The notes beneath the pieces were generated by a model. It made no database searches. It was not told where the DNA came from and saw nothing but the letters and a program-made list of their open reading frames with translations. DNA of 32,357 bases from an uncultured delta proteobacterium (GTDB lineage Bacteria; Myxococcota_A; Polyangia; Polyangiales; Polyangiaceae), in NCBI GenBank assembly GCA_903892415.1, contig CAITIQ010000539.1, positions 1 to 32,357 of the forward strand. Reading direction: 5' to 3'. Below are positions 9,701 through 20,830 of this stretch, in pieces. The translations under genes were made by a program, and so were the position numbers. How positions within the stretch are numbered: position 1 is the stretch's first letter; the number at the start of each line of letters is the position of its first letter.

Positions 9701-12200
9701 CGGCGATCGCGCTGGCGTCGAACTTTTCGCCGATCACGGCCGGGTCGGCGTCGATACCCAAGTAAAAATCACCGGGGTGGACGAACGCGGTCTCGGCGCT
9801 CTGCAGCGCGCGTTCGCTCAGATCGTGGATGGCGGCCACGCAGGTGACCTCTTCTGGGCCGGTCATTCCAGGCAGCATCAGGGTCTCGTGGATGGCTGCA
9901 GCGCCGCTCTTGTCCAATTGGACCGCTGAATTCGTGAGCGAGAGCTCCGGCTCCGGCCGCGCTTGTTCTCCGAACGAATATCCGCTGAAGCCGTACGGCG
10001 AGAAGTACGCCTTTCTACGTTCGAGGCGGAGGGTGGCCTTTGCGAAAGCGAGTGGACCGCCGTTGAGATAGGTGCCCTTAGCGTTGCATTCGAGAGCTTC
10101 CCCGCGTTTGAGGCTCTGGCGCGAAAGCGTTACGCCAACGGCGAAGTCGGCCGGGTGATACTCCGCGACTTGGAAGCTCGAGACCAGGCTGGAGTAGGGG
10201 GAATCTCCTTTGCGCTCGAGTCGGTAGCGCCCGAGTCGGGCCTCGGCTGGGAGCTTGTAGCTCACGGCGAAGCTACCAAACTTCGTCAGCCGCGCCGCGA
10301 GCCGCGCCACGACCTCGTCCTTGGGGCCGTGCACCTCGAGCTCGAGCGGTACGTCCTTGGGCGTGGCCAAGCCGTGCTCGCTGGGCGTCCGCACCAGGCC
10401 CTTGAAGAACACCGTGTCGCCCGGCCGATAGAGGCCGCGATCGTTGAACACGCTGGTCATCCATTCGGGGGCGGCGGGCCGGCGGCTGACCAGCTGATAG
10501 TTCCAGTCATCGCTGAGTTGCGCGAACAGCACGTGTTGTTGCGCTTCGGCTCCGGGGTCAACGCTCTCCGGAAAGGAGAGCGTTGCTCGTCCCGAGGCGT
10601 CGGTCTTGGCTTTGATGGTGCTGCTCGCGTGCGTTCCCCGCAGCTCCAGTTCGGCGTTGGCGACGGCTGCGCCAGTCTCGCGCTGGACGACCCAAGCGTG
10701 CACACGTTGATGTGCAATCTCGGCCATCACCGCCAGGTTGGAGAACTGGGCTTCTTGACTGTCCGATTGCGCCACCCCAAACGCTTCGTAGTCCAGCCGC
10801 ACAGCGATGGGCCCGCTGAGCTTGCTGACCCCGAGCAGGGTTTGTAGGGGCTCGTGCGAATAGTCCAGCTGGTTCAGCGCAGGATCGTTGAGCTTGCGCG
10901 GGCTCGACCAGCTGAGGCCTTCTGCGCTGCCCCGCAGCCTGGCCATGATGGCGTCGCGCGATAGCGCACTGGCTTTGAGCGTGGCGTTCTTCACGTTGAC
11001 GCGCTTGATCGGAAGTTGCAGCGAGGTCATCTGCGGACCGAAGGTCCCTGACATCGTCAGCTCGGCTACAGGTGTGCGGTTTCCAAACTCGAGCGTCGTC
11101 TCGAAATCGCGCAGCAGCGCCTCTCCTTCATAGTCGCGCAGCGTGCGTTTGCCGGTGCGCTTGCGCAGTCGCAGTCGATAGCGCTTGGCCGGCTCGAACT
11201 CGCCGCGGACGCGTACGCCTGCAGCTCCGTTCTCGAGGTATTCATTCTCGAAGCGGAGTCCCTTCAGCGCGGGCGTGACCTCGACCAAGCCTGCTAGTTT
11301 TTCGGCATCGACGTAGTTCGAGAACAAGAGGCGCGCCCCGGCGTCGGGGGAGCAGCGTGCGCCCGCGACCGTTGCTAGCTCGCCCTCCGCGCTCACGTTG
11401 TCGGGTAAGCACTGAGCTCCGAGCACGGCAAACGGGCCCCACGTCTGAAAGCCGAAGCTGCGCGGGGCAGACGGGTGTCCGCCGGAGCTCGTCATCATCG
11501 GTCCCACGGTCACTCGAAGCTGTGCGCTCTGGGGTAGAGGCGAACGCAGGTTCACGCGAAAGCTGCGTCCTTCAGCCTCAGCGCTGAGATCGAACTCGAG
11601 GGCGCGGACCACGTTCGGCTTGGTCGCGTCCTCGGCTGGGATGCTGGCCATCACGGTCAGCGCCTTGCGCAGATCCTCGAGCCCGACGGCCTGGTCGAAG
11701 TCCAAGCGGATCGGCTCGTCGTTCGTCACCCGTGCCTGCTCGTCAACGGGTTGGTGTGCGATCAGCGTCGGGGAGGGGGTGGTGAACTCCCATTGATAGT
11801 CGGACGCGAGCGGATGGCCGCTCGCATCGGTGACGCCGGCCGGCAGCTTGATGGTGAAGCGCGTGGCGTTTGGTAGCCCGCGGAGCGGCACGAAGCGCAG
11901 TGCGCGGCTACCGATCCACTCCCAACGCCCTTCAATCGGGGGGCTCAGTTCGAACGCGGGGAGCTTTGCCTCTTGGGAGCCGAGCGCGCGCATCGGCCGG
12001 TTGAAAACGATGGCGATCTCGCTCTCGCTGGGTGCGTCCCCCACAGGCCCTGCAAAGGCCACCCGCAGCGGCCCGGAAAGGTCCTCATCGCCGGGCGGGG
12101 CGAGCAGCTCGAGCGACGACCGAACGTTCGCCTCGGGGACGCTGATGCATGCGCTGAGGAGCGACCAAAGAGCGAGGACCGGCAATAGGTTTTGGCGCAC
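6717..12200 (-). CDS. Bacterial alpha-2-macroglobulin-like lipoprotein (thioester type)
   Basis: A 1827-residue protein, in the usual range for bacterial A2M. The signal peptide ends LLSAC, a good lipobox, so it should be lipid-anchored in the periplasm. An MG2-type domain lies near residue 590 (DRGLYRPGDTVFFKG), the central A2M domain near 1130-1210 (EPALMTDENGQL, KYRFFAVVATEADRFG), and the thioester motif YGCTEQ near 1355 at the head of an alpha-alpha toroid region. In this family the Cys-Gln thioester covalently traps attacking proteases. The usual partner, penicillin-binding protein 1C, is not adjacent; instead the gene lies 48 bases downstream of a kinase gene on the same strand. The start is a GTG with no Shine-Dalgarno, but the signal peptide begins right there, so the start is favoured. 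Confidence 0.93.
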   Translation of the reverse strand: MRQNLLPVLALWSLLSACISVPEANVRSSLELLAPPGDEDLSGPLRVAFAGPVGDAPSESEIAIVFNRPMRALGSQEAKLPAFELSPPIEGRWEWIGSRALRFVPLRGLPNATRFTIKLPAGVTDASGHPLASDYQWEFTTPSPTLIAHQPVDEQARVTNDEPIRLDFDQAVGLEDLRKALTVMASIPAEDATKPNVVRALEFDLSAEAEGRSFRVNLRSPLPQSAQLRVTVGPMMTSSGGHPSAPRSFGFQTWGPFAVLGAQCLPDNVSAEGELATVAGARCSPDAGARLLFSNYVDAEKLAGLVEVTPALKGLRFENEYLENGAAGVRVRGEFEPAKRYRLRLRKRTGKRTLRDYEGEALLRDFETTLEFGNRTPVAELTMSGTFGPQMTSLQLPIKRVNVKNATLKASALSRDAIMARLRGSAEGLSWSSPRKLNDPALNQLDYSHEPLQTLLGVSKLSGPIAVRLDYEAFGVAQSDSQEAQFSNLAVMAEIAHQRVHAWVVQRETGAAVANAELELRGTHASSTIKAKTDASGRATLSFPESVDPGAEAQQHVLFAQLSDDWNYQLVSRRPAAPEWMTSVFNDRGLYRPGDTVFFKGLVRTPSEHGLATPKDVPLELEVHGPKDEVVARLAARLTKFGSFAVSYKLPAEARLGRYRLERKGDSPYSSLVSSFQVAEYHPADFAVGVTLSRQSLKRGEALECNAKGTYLNGGPLAFAKATLRLERRKAYFSPYGFSGYSFGEQARPEPELSLTNSAVQLDKSGAAAIHETLMLPGMTGPEEVTCVAAIHDLSERALQSAETAFVHPGDFYLGIDADPAVIGEKFDASAIAVTIDERATTANIELELRRRVRKEPNGPFEESRVSGCSLAEDARSCTFTAPEGEYRSGLDELYLFASAKDPSGNRITANREVWTTRYLEPAPEPQPATAIVPEPARLTISGLKDKLELGEEAAFEVRSPFKQVAALRVSVRREDVIEEQMLQLPPSGTRVKFKVTEAMLPNIDVMVTAIAGAEAQQADESATVSVESRRLSVELTPDTEAASPGDQLELKLEVKDAAGNPVPSAEVTLWGADEATLMLAMYPAPQPLLELFDWRSGWLGHLDTRNHPLRIGERSQIGQSKVRMGATSVSGRDPRADFRQSVMFEPALMTDENGQLRHRIKLPDSLTKYRFFAVVATEADRFGNAETAVTTRLPLMARPSLPSVVRVGDTFHTTVVLTNLDLPVAPARVEFEAEGVNIVGEASQALTLSPGTPARLRFALSAKRAGPFKLTVHASTTAGKAAEDTFVVRGEVVLPTLLESSVVSGEAKRPVAETLGDLSDVRPDVGGLTISLSDSALGGATQGLESLLRYPYGCTEQTLSQLLPLVVLREFAQQFALEFDGDPQALAEQAMARLASHQRDDGGFGLWSASRQSAPWLTAYAVLVLSEAKSRGMAVPEQVLLSAGNYLQGELAAADAETAAAMLDALATLDRPINVRAMQLVEQREQLSPAGRAFLLHALVLSKADAQRREQVQSALLASLRLNGDTARVVAPSERATPTNFTERLDSLPRASALALRALAGSDPEHVLLAPLAKGLLADRVGGRWATTHETGWALLGLSDYQQSRGERPQTFEARAFFGNELLAAPELGAVSGRQTTVKLSMMQLLDAQSSTPSPRLTFDVKDGGTLHYQMRLDYARKTLPSEATERGLTVVRNVRRVSPSDGPFVEGEVVRVDIVVASPVARFGVAVESPLPGGLAAVAPELMDADPEYALPQADPKRVWDGRELREDRALFFVDQLPAGLSTFSFYVRALHPGDFLLPPTSAFEMYAPEVRGATATERVIVKQR

Positions 12201-12248
12201 AGGAGGTAGACTGACAGCGAACCTCGAACAATGTTCCGATCCGCAGGG

Positions 12249-15725
<3,477 letters not shown>

Positions 15726-15818
15726 GCTCCGGGATGTTCGCGGCAGGAGTGCTCAAGCGCAAGAGGTTGCGGCAGATTTCAGCCTTCCACTTGCTCGCTC
15801 GGTCTACCATGGCCCCCG

Positions 15819-16598
15819 ATGAAAACCCCCACCGGCTGGGAGACTGCCTTCGCCGCTAGGCTCTTCGACTTGCTTTCCACGCTCGAGTCGAGCGCTCTCA
15901 TCGGGTTGGCGAAGAGTCGGGTGCGCGGCCTTGGCGAGCAGTTGGCGTTTGCTTGTTTGGCGCTCGGTGCGTCCGAAGGGCTGGCCGCGCTCGAGTCGTC
16001 GGCGACCACTCACTTGTGGGTGCCCGTGGTCGCGAGCCGCTCGGGCCATCGCGAGCTGGGCAAAGAGCTGCCCTTCGACGGTACCGTGCTCTCGCACGTC
16101 CTCTCCGGCGGCAGCACCTACGCCGTGTCGATCGAGCCTGGGGACGAGAGCCTGCGCTGTTTCGAAGGCTGGCTCGAGAGCGCGCCGGTGAGCGCGCTCA
16201 CGGTGCCGATTCGGGTGGGGGAGCGGGTGGTCGGCGGTGCCGTTTTCTTCGCCGACGAAGCGCCGTTCAGCGACGAAAAGATCGAGATGGGTGAGCGCCT
16301 CAGCGAAGTGCTCGGATTGACGGCGGAGGCCTTTTTTACCGAGCGGATGTTGTTCGAGCTTTTTGCTAGCGCCTTGCCCGAGCTGCTCGGCAAAGATGCG
16401 GCCACCAGCCTGCCGCAAAAGTTGCTCTCGCATCTGCGCAGTATGCGCGTGACCGAGACCTATCGGCAGCGCATCAAGCTGGCGACCACGGTCGGTAAGC
16501 TGACCAGTCGCAGTGCGCTCGAGGGCCAGCTGGCCGAGCAAGTGTTGCGGGTGTTCGAAGGGTACGTCACCTCGCTCGAAGGCGGAGAGCCGGCGTGA
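15819..16598 (+). CDS. GAF-domain-like cytosolic protein
   Basis: A 259-residue soluble protein. About residues 55-170 look like a GAF sensor fold (HLWVPVVASRSG, SALTVPIRVGERVVGGAVFFAD, then PFSDEKIEMGERLSEVLG); the ligand is unknown. The C-terminal 90 residues are helical. The frame is open upstream to 15366, but that part lies over the divergent kinase gene; the ATG at 15819 was chosen because it falls just before the conserved-looking sequence and clears the other gene. No Shine-Dalgarno is evident. It overlaps the protease gene by four bases (GTGA), so the two are translationally coupled. Presumed to sense a signal for the operon; inference. Confidence 0.6.
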   Translation: MKTPTGWETAFAARLFDLLSTLESSALIGLAKSRVRGLGEQLAFACLALGASEGLAALESSATTHLWVPVVASRSGHRELGKELPFDGTVLSHVLSGGSTYAVSIEPGDESLRCFEGWLESAPVSALTVPIRVGERVVGGAVFFADEAPFSDEKIEMGERLSEVLGLTAEAFFTERMLFELFASALPELLGKDAATSLPQKLLSHLRSMRVTETYRQRIKLATTVGKLTSRSALEGQLAEQVLRVFEGYVTSLEGGEPA

Positions 16599-17377
16599 AC
16601 GAGCCCCGCGTGCGCGTCGCCGTGGTCGACTCAGGCGTCGATACGGCACACCCAGCCTTTGCCGAGCTCGCCATTCGAACCTTCGGCGTGGTCCCCAAAG
16701 GCGTTGGGCTCAGCGTAGAAGCGTGCGAGCCCGGAGACGGCAGCGGTCACGGCACGGCGTGCGCGGGCATCATTCATCGCGTCGCGCCCTTCGCCGAAAT
16801 CATCAGCGTGCGTGCGCTCGGCCCGGATGGGCGCGGCTCGCGCGACGCGCTGATCGCCGCCTTGCGTTTTTGCGTCCGCGAAGGCTTCGACGTGGTCAAC
16901 CTCAGCCTCGGCGTCGACATGCCGAAGAGCTCACCGCCGCGCCCGACCGATCAGAAGTCGCTGCTCGACTTGTACGAGGTCGCCGACGAGGCCTTCGTCA
17001 AGAGCGTGATTATGGTCGCCGCTGGACCGAACGTGAGCACGATGCGCACCTATCCCAGCAAAGCCAAGTCGTTGATCGGCGTCGGCCGCGGCTCCTTCGA
17101 CGACCCGGAGAGACTCGAACTCTCCTTCACCAGCGACTACGAAGTGATCGCCGCTGGGATGGACGTGCCAGCGCCGCTCGCCGGTGGAGGCGAGCGCAAG
17201 TGGTCGGGGACGAGCTTCGCTTGTCCGCACGTCGCCGGCCACGTCGCGCGGGTGCGCCGCGAGCTCGGCAGCGTGGATGCAGTGACCATCCGCGCCGAGC
17301 TGCATCGATTGGCACGTGCTCAGACTCGAGCTCGCGCGTCCGAGCCCATGAAGGAGGAACTCCGTGAATCCGCTTAA
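16595..17377 (+). CDS. Small cytosolic subtilisin-like (S8) serine protease
   Basis: A 260-residue S8 peptidase with the full catalytic triad: Asp12 in VAVVDSGVD, His52 in GSGHGTACAG and Ser207 in GTSFACPHVAGH. NLSLG and the oxyanion-region AAGPN are also present. There is no signal peptide, propeptide or transmembrane segment, and it is shorter than typical subtilisins, so it should act inside the cell, perhaps on a partner in the same operon. It starts with GTG overlapping the GAF stop (GTGA) and overlaps the next gene by 14 bases. Its substrate is unknown; the physical linkage with GAF and TPR genes points to a regulated, specific cleavage rather than bulk degradation (inference). Confidence 0.88.
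   Translation: MNEPRVRVAVVDSGVDTAHPAFAELAIRTFGVVPKGVGLSVEACEPGDGSGHGTACAGIIHRVAPFAEIISVRALGPDGRGSRDALIAALRFCVREGFDVVNLSLGVDMPKSSPPRPTDQKSLLDLYEVADEAFVKSVIMVAAGPNVSTMRTYPSKAKSLIGVGRGSFDDPERLELSFTSDYEVIAAGMDVPAPLAGGGERKWSGTSFACPHVAGHVARVRRELGSVDAVTIRAELHRLARAQTRARASEPMKEELRESA
17351..17357 (+). promoter_or_regulatory. Strong ribosome binding site inside the protease gene
   Basis: AAGGAGG six bases before the GTG at 17364 and within the last codons of the subtilase gene. It fixes the TPR gene start and explains the 14-base overlap. Confidence 0.75.
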
Positions 17378-18980
17378 CGCACTGCCTCAGCGCCCCGATC
17401 TCGAACGCCTGCTGTTGTCACGGCCTGCAGCGGAGGTCGCGGCGGTGCTCGCTGAGCTGGCTGCGGAGCCGCTCGAGCCCGCCGCGAGCGCCGGGCTTTG
17501 CTTCGCCGAGGGCTCGCTTGCTCTGCGCGATGGACGCCTCGAAGAGGCCAAACAAAAGCTGGAACAAGCCGCCGCAGCGTTTGCTGCGTTGGGCGAAGCG
17601 GAGGCCAGCGAGTACTGTCTGATCGAGGCCTCGGTGGCACGCACGCGGCGCGGTCGGCGCGAGCTGGCCGAGGAGGCGCTGACGGTGGTGACGCCGTTGT
17701 TCGAGTCGGCCTTCGAGGGCGTGCGGGTTCGCGCGCTGTTGGTCAAAGGCTCGGCTTTGCGAGTGATGGGCCAGGCCGCTGCTGCGCAAGCTGCGTTCGT
17801 GGTGGCGCTCGAGCTATCGCGCGGTTTCCCGGAGACCCGCTCGATGGTGCTCAATTCGCTCGGCACCATCTCGGTGACGCTCGGTGCGTTCGGCGCAGCG
17901 ACCTCCTTGTGTGAGCACGCCGCGGAGGTCTGTCGCCTGCGCAAGGACGTGATCGGCGAGGCCATCGCCATGGGCCAACTCGGCGCCGCGTCGCTTGGAA
18001 AAGGCGATTTCGAGGCTGCGCGTCGCTCGCTCTCGCGCCAAGAGTGGCTCTCGCGCGAGGTCGGTGATGCCTTCGGTCAAACGCGCGCGTTGGTCTGGCT
18101 GTCGGAGGTCGCGCTCGACGATGGCCGGCTTGATGACGCGATGGGCCTGGCCGAACGCGCGCTCACCGTCGCCGGCTCGGTGGAACCCAAGCTGACCACG
18201 TTCATGGCCTACGCCAACCGCGTGCTCGGACGGGCCAAGCTGCGCGCCGGCGATCGCACAGGGCTCTCGGCGCTCACTGCCGCCGAGGCGATCTTCCGCG
18301 AACAGCGTTTGCCGCTGGGGCAGGCGTTGGCTGAACGCGATATTGCGCTCTCCAGCGAGCCGGTGGACTTGTTGCGCGTACGGCGAGCGGCTCAAACCTT
18401 GGCCTCGCTCGGTTTGGTCGAGCGGGTGCTCGAGTCGCTTCCGACGCTGAATGCGGCGAGCGAAGTGGAGCTCGCGCTCGCCCAGTCGATGCCGCGGCGG
18501 CTCGAGCCGATGGAGGCCGCGCTGATGGTGTCCGAGCCCACCGTGCTCTCGGAAACGGTCTTGCTGCGCATGGCCGCGCGCAAGAACCTCGCGCGGCTCG
18601 CGCTGCTCAGCACCGAGGCGGAAGGATTGCTCGTAGCGCTGGTGCGCGGTTTGGCGCCGAACGCGCTCGCGAGCGCTGTGGACCACGCGGCCACGGCTTT
18701 CGCTGTGGTCGGCCAGTTGGGTGAGCTCTCGCTGGTGGCGTGGTCCGCGCGTGCAGAGCCTTCGGCGGTCGACGCCGATCTGGTTCGGCTGGATGCTCAG
18801 CACACGGTGCTCGCGCTGCTTTCACAGGCGAAGGTCCGTTCACCCAACTTTGGTGGCGGGCTCAGCGCCGAGGTGGACGGGCTCGACGTCGGAGCGCTGC
18901 TCGCCGCCTCGACCTCGTCGACGGAGAAGCGCAGCGCGGTTGGGGACCTCGCTGGGTTTGCTGCGCTGGTTGCGAGCTGA
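17364..18980 (+). CDS. TPR-repeat cytosolic protein
   Basis: A 538-residue soluble protein made of TPR-like helical pairs across about residues 45-330 (for example CFAEGSLALRDGRLEEAKQK, VLNSLGTISVTLGAFGAATS, GQLGAASLGKGDFEAARRS and LSEVALDDGRLDDAMGLAE), then a less regular helical region to the end. No enzyme motif is seen. TPR arrays usually bind proteins or peptides, so it may be a scaffold, substrate adaptor or target of the protease encoded just upstream. It is the last gene of the GAF - subtilase - TPR operon; a strong Shine-Dalgarno suggests it is made in more copies than the first two. It ends 30 bases before the convergent DUF2169 gene. Confidence 0.75.
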   Translation: MNPLNALPQRPDLERLLLSRPAAEVAAVLAELAAEPLEPAASAGLCFAEGSLALRDGRLEEAKQKLEQAAAAFAALGEAEASEYCLIEASVARTRRGRRELAEEALTVVTPLFESAFEGVRVRALLVKGSALRVMGQAAAAQAAFVVALELSRGFPETRSMVLNSLGTISVTLGAFGAATSLCEHAAEVCRLRKDVIGEAIAMGQLGAASLGKGDFEAARRSLSRQEWLSREVGDAFGQTRALVWLSEVALDDGRLDDAMGLAERALTVAGSVEPKLTTFMAYANRVLGRAKLRAGDRTGLSALTAAEAIFREQRLPLGQALAERDIALSSEPVDLLRVRRAAQTLASLGLVERVLESLPTLNAASEVELALAQSMPRRLEPMEAALMVSEPTVLSETVLLRMAARKNLARLALLSTEAEGLLVALVRGLAPNALASAVDHAATAFAVVGQLGELSLVAWSARAEPSAVDADLVRLDAQHTVLALLSQAKVRSPNFGGGLSAEVDGLDVGALLAASTSSTEKRSAVGDLAGFAALVAS

Positions 18981-18986
18981 AGGGCG

Positions 18987-19001
18987 GCGAGGTCTGCTCG
19001 C
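18987..19001. terminator. Weak hairpin between convergent genes
   Basis: GCGAG and CTCGC with a five-base loop lie in the 30-base gap between convergent genes. There is no U-tract on either side, so bidirectional termination here is only a guess from position. Confidence 0.2.
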
Positions 19002-19010
19002 ATTGCGCGC

Positions 19011-20120
19011 CTAGTCTCTGACGTCGGCCTTGAGGCCGGTGAGCAGCTCGCTCGGGTACTCGAAGAAGACGGGGATACGGGCGGCCCACGTCAGTTCCAG
19101 GAGGCCCTCGTCGGGACGAAGGTGGAGCGTGCGCAGTTCGAGCGCGGCGCCATATCGGCCTGCGCCGGGTAGCGCGAGCTCCACCGTTCGCGGTCCGCCG
19201 GGGACGCGAAACGCAACCTCGCCGCCGCCCGGGAACAGATTACGGGCAACACAGCGATCGCCGACGCTCACGGCGCCGCTCAGGCCAGGCGCCGCAGCGC
19301 TAGCGACGCGCGCGTCCACGTCGCCTCGGGACCACGCTGTTGACGGTGCACCCAACCAACCTCTGCGAGCCTCGAGCGGTTGGGCATCCTTCGGCACGAC
19401 GTACGGGTGCAGGAACTGAGCGCGGGGAAACTCGAACAGGTCCACCGGGCCGTAGTCTGCGGCGATGGGCGCATCGAGCCAGGCGCGCACGTCCCTCACC
19501 GCGAGCCGTTCGGGCAAGGCCGGGTCGTTCGGGTCCTCCTGTGAGGGCGCAAGGCGACCGTTGAGTAGCTGCGCTGTGGCTTCACTGCAGAAGCCGCGGC
19601 CTGCAGCGTTGCGCGGGTAGAAGGCTTCGTCCTCTGGGACGACCGCGCGCGCGTTTGCGCCGAAGGCGCTGCGTTTCGGGCGTGGGCGCGGCAATGAGCC
19701 GCCGTAGGCGTTAGCCTTCGATAGCGGCGCGCGTTCGAACGGCTCGGCGTTGGAGTAGGCGAGCGAGCCGCCGCAGAACTCGATGCGTCGCGCACCGTGC
19801 ACCCGCACGCTGCGTGCGAGCGAGCCCACCGTTAACGACGTGTCAGCGAAGGACGCCTCCGACCCGGGGTAGGCCGACCCGCTGAGGAAGACGTCACAAC
19901 TCTCGCGTGCCGCCGCCGTCAGCTCCGACTCTTCGACCAAGAGCTCGCCTTGGTAGCGTCGCTCGCTCAGGATCGCGAGCGCACGCGGCTGCTCCGGCTT
20001 GGGCCTGCCGAACAGGAGATGCGCCTCTTTCACCAGCACACAAAGCCACGAGTCAGGCCCCAGGCTGAGGCCGCGAAAGGCTTGGACTTGCGCCGTGCGC
20101 GTGGTCTCGAGCGGCGTCAT
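19011..20120 (-). CDS. DUF2169 protein of T6SS tip cassette
   Basis: A 369-residue soluble protein of the DUF2169 family, recognisable by the pattern of N-terminal beta strands (LCVLVKEAHLLF), the central DVFLSGSAYPG and conserved late DLFEFPRAQFLHPYV and ARIPVFFEYP. Family members occur in T6SS gene clusters beside PAAR-like tip proteins and are thought to act as loading adaptors; the mechanism is not established. It is the last gene of the minus-strand cassette and overlaps the PAAR-like candidate by four bases (ATGA). This is the more divergent of the two DUF2169 copies here. Confidence 0.72.
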   Translation of the reverse strand: MTPLETTRTAQVQAFRGLSLGPDSWLCVLVKEAHLLFGRPKPEQPRALAILSERRYQGELLVEESELTAAARESCDVFLSGSAYPGSEASFADTSLTVGSLARSVRVHGARRIEFCGGSLAYSNAEPFERAPLSKANAYGGSLPRPRPKRSAFGANARAVVPEDEAFYPRNAAGRGFCSEATAQLLNGRLAPSQEDPNDPALPERLAVRDVRAWLDAPIAADYGPVDLFEFPRAQFLHPYVVPKDAQPLEARRGWLGAPSTAWSRGDVDARVASAAAPGLSGAVSVGDRCVARNLFPGGGEVAFRVPGGPRTVELALPGAGRYGAALELRTLHLRPDEGLLELTWAARIPVFFEYPSELLTGLKADVRD

Positions 20121-20830
20121 TGGGCGTCTCCGTCGACCATCTGCTTGACGAACTCGGCGACTGGTTTGGTCGTTAAGTCTTCGATAATGGGAATGTGGTC
20201 CGGTGCGCGGCGCCAGGCGTGCTTCACCGCATCAACGATGAGTTCCTGCTTCAATTTGAGTTTGTCCGGCGGCACTTTGTACTTCTTGCCGACAGCCCAC
20301 TTAGCGCTGTCCCCGATGGCGACCCCGAGCGCCTTGTCGACCAAGCCCGACAAGAAGGCCGCCCCGTAGTCGCCGAGCGTTGGGTTCGTCACCACCGAAT
20401 TGAGGTTGACCACAAGGTTCAGTTCGACGTCGATGGGATCAGAACAGTTCTGATTTGCAGAGAGCATGTTGGAGATGCAGCAGGCGAGCGGGTTGCCCTT
20501 GCTGGTTACGCTCATCACCGCCATCTGACACTTGGAGCCAGAGTTCGCGATGACTTTGGCGAGTGTGACCGCCTCGGCTCCAGGGTTTGGCGGGGGTGCT
20601 GGTACAGGGCAATGCGGGATAACGTAGAAGTCATACCCCTGTTGCATCATCGGCCACTTGTCGGCGGTGACCCTGTCCGCCTTTTTCCCCAGCGTGGCGA
20701 GGGGTCGGAAGAAGTTGTACTGGCCCGAGGCGTGCGGGTGCCCATCGATCTTGCCCGCGAGCGCCACGTACTCATGCAGCTCCAGCCCGTTGAGGTGGAT
20801 TCCCGACGTATTGTAGAAATTGCTGCTCAT
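20117..20830 (-). CDS. Candidate PAAR-like tip protein or T6SS cargo
   Basis: A 237-residue protein with no signal peptide. The first half has features seen in PAAR-like/DUF4150 tip proteins: DFYVIPHCPVPAPPPNPGAE, then AKVIANSGSKCQMAVMSVTSKG and several Cys residues (CCISNMLSANQNC). The motif match is partial. The second half (about 155-237) is helical and charged with no recognised domain, and could be an effector or a cargo-docking extension. It sits between two DUF2169 genes with ATGA overlaps on both sides, the position a tip protein normally holds, and has GGAG before its ATG. Tip or cargo role is inferred mainly from context. Confidence 0.5.
   Translation of the reverse strand: MSSNFYNTSGIHLNGLELHEYVALAGKIDGHPHASGQYNFFRPLATLGKKADRVTADKWPMMQQGYDFYVIPHCPVPAPPPNPGAEAVTLAKVIANSGSKCQMAVMSVTSKGNPLACCISNMLSANQNCSDPIDVELNLVVNLNSVVTNPTLGDYGAAFLSGLVDKALGVAIGDSAKWAVGKKYKVPPDKLKLKQELIVDAVKHAWRRAPDHIPIIEDLTTKPVAEFVKQMVDGDAQ

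Noticed and set aside
12225..12237. LexA-like box CGAACAATGTTCC between the kinase and A2M genes
   Set aside because: The half-site spacing is three bases, not the four of the Bacillus-type box or the spacing of other known types, so an SOS operator is unlikely.
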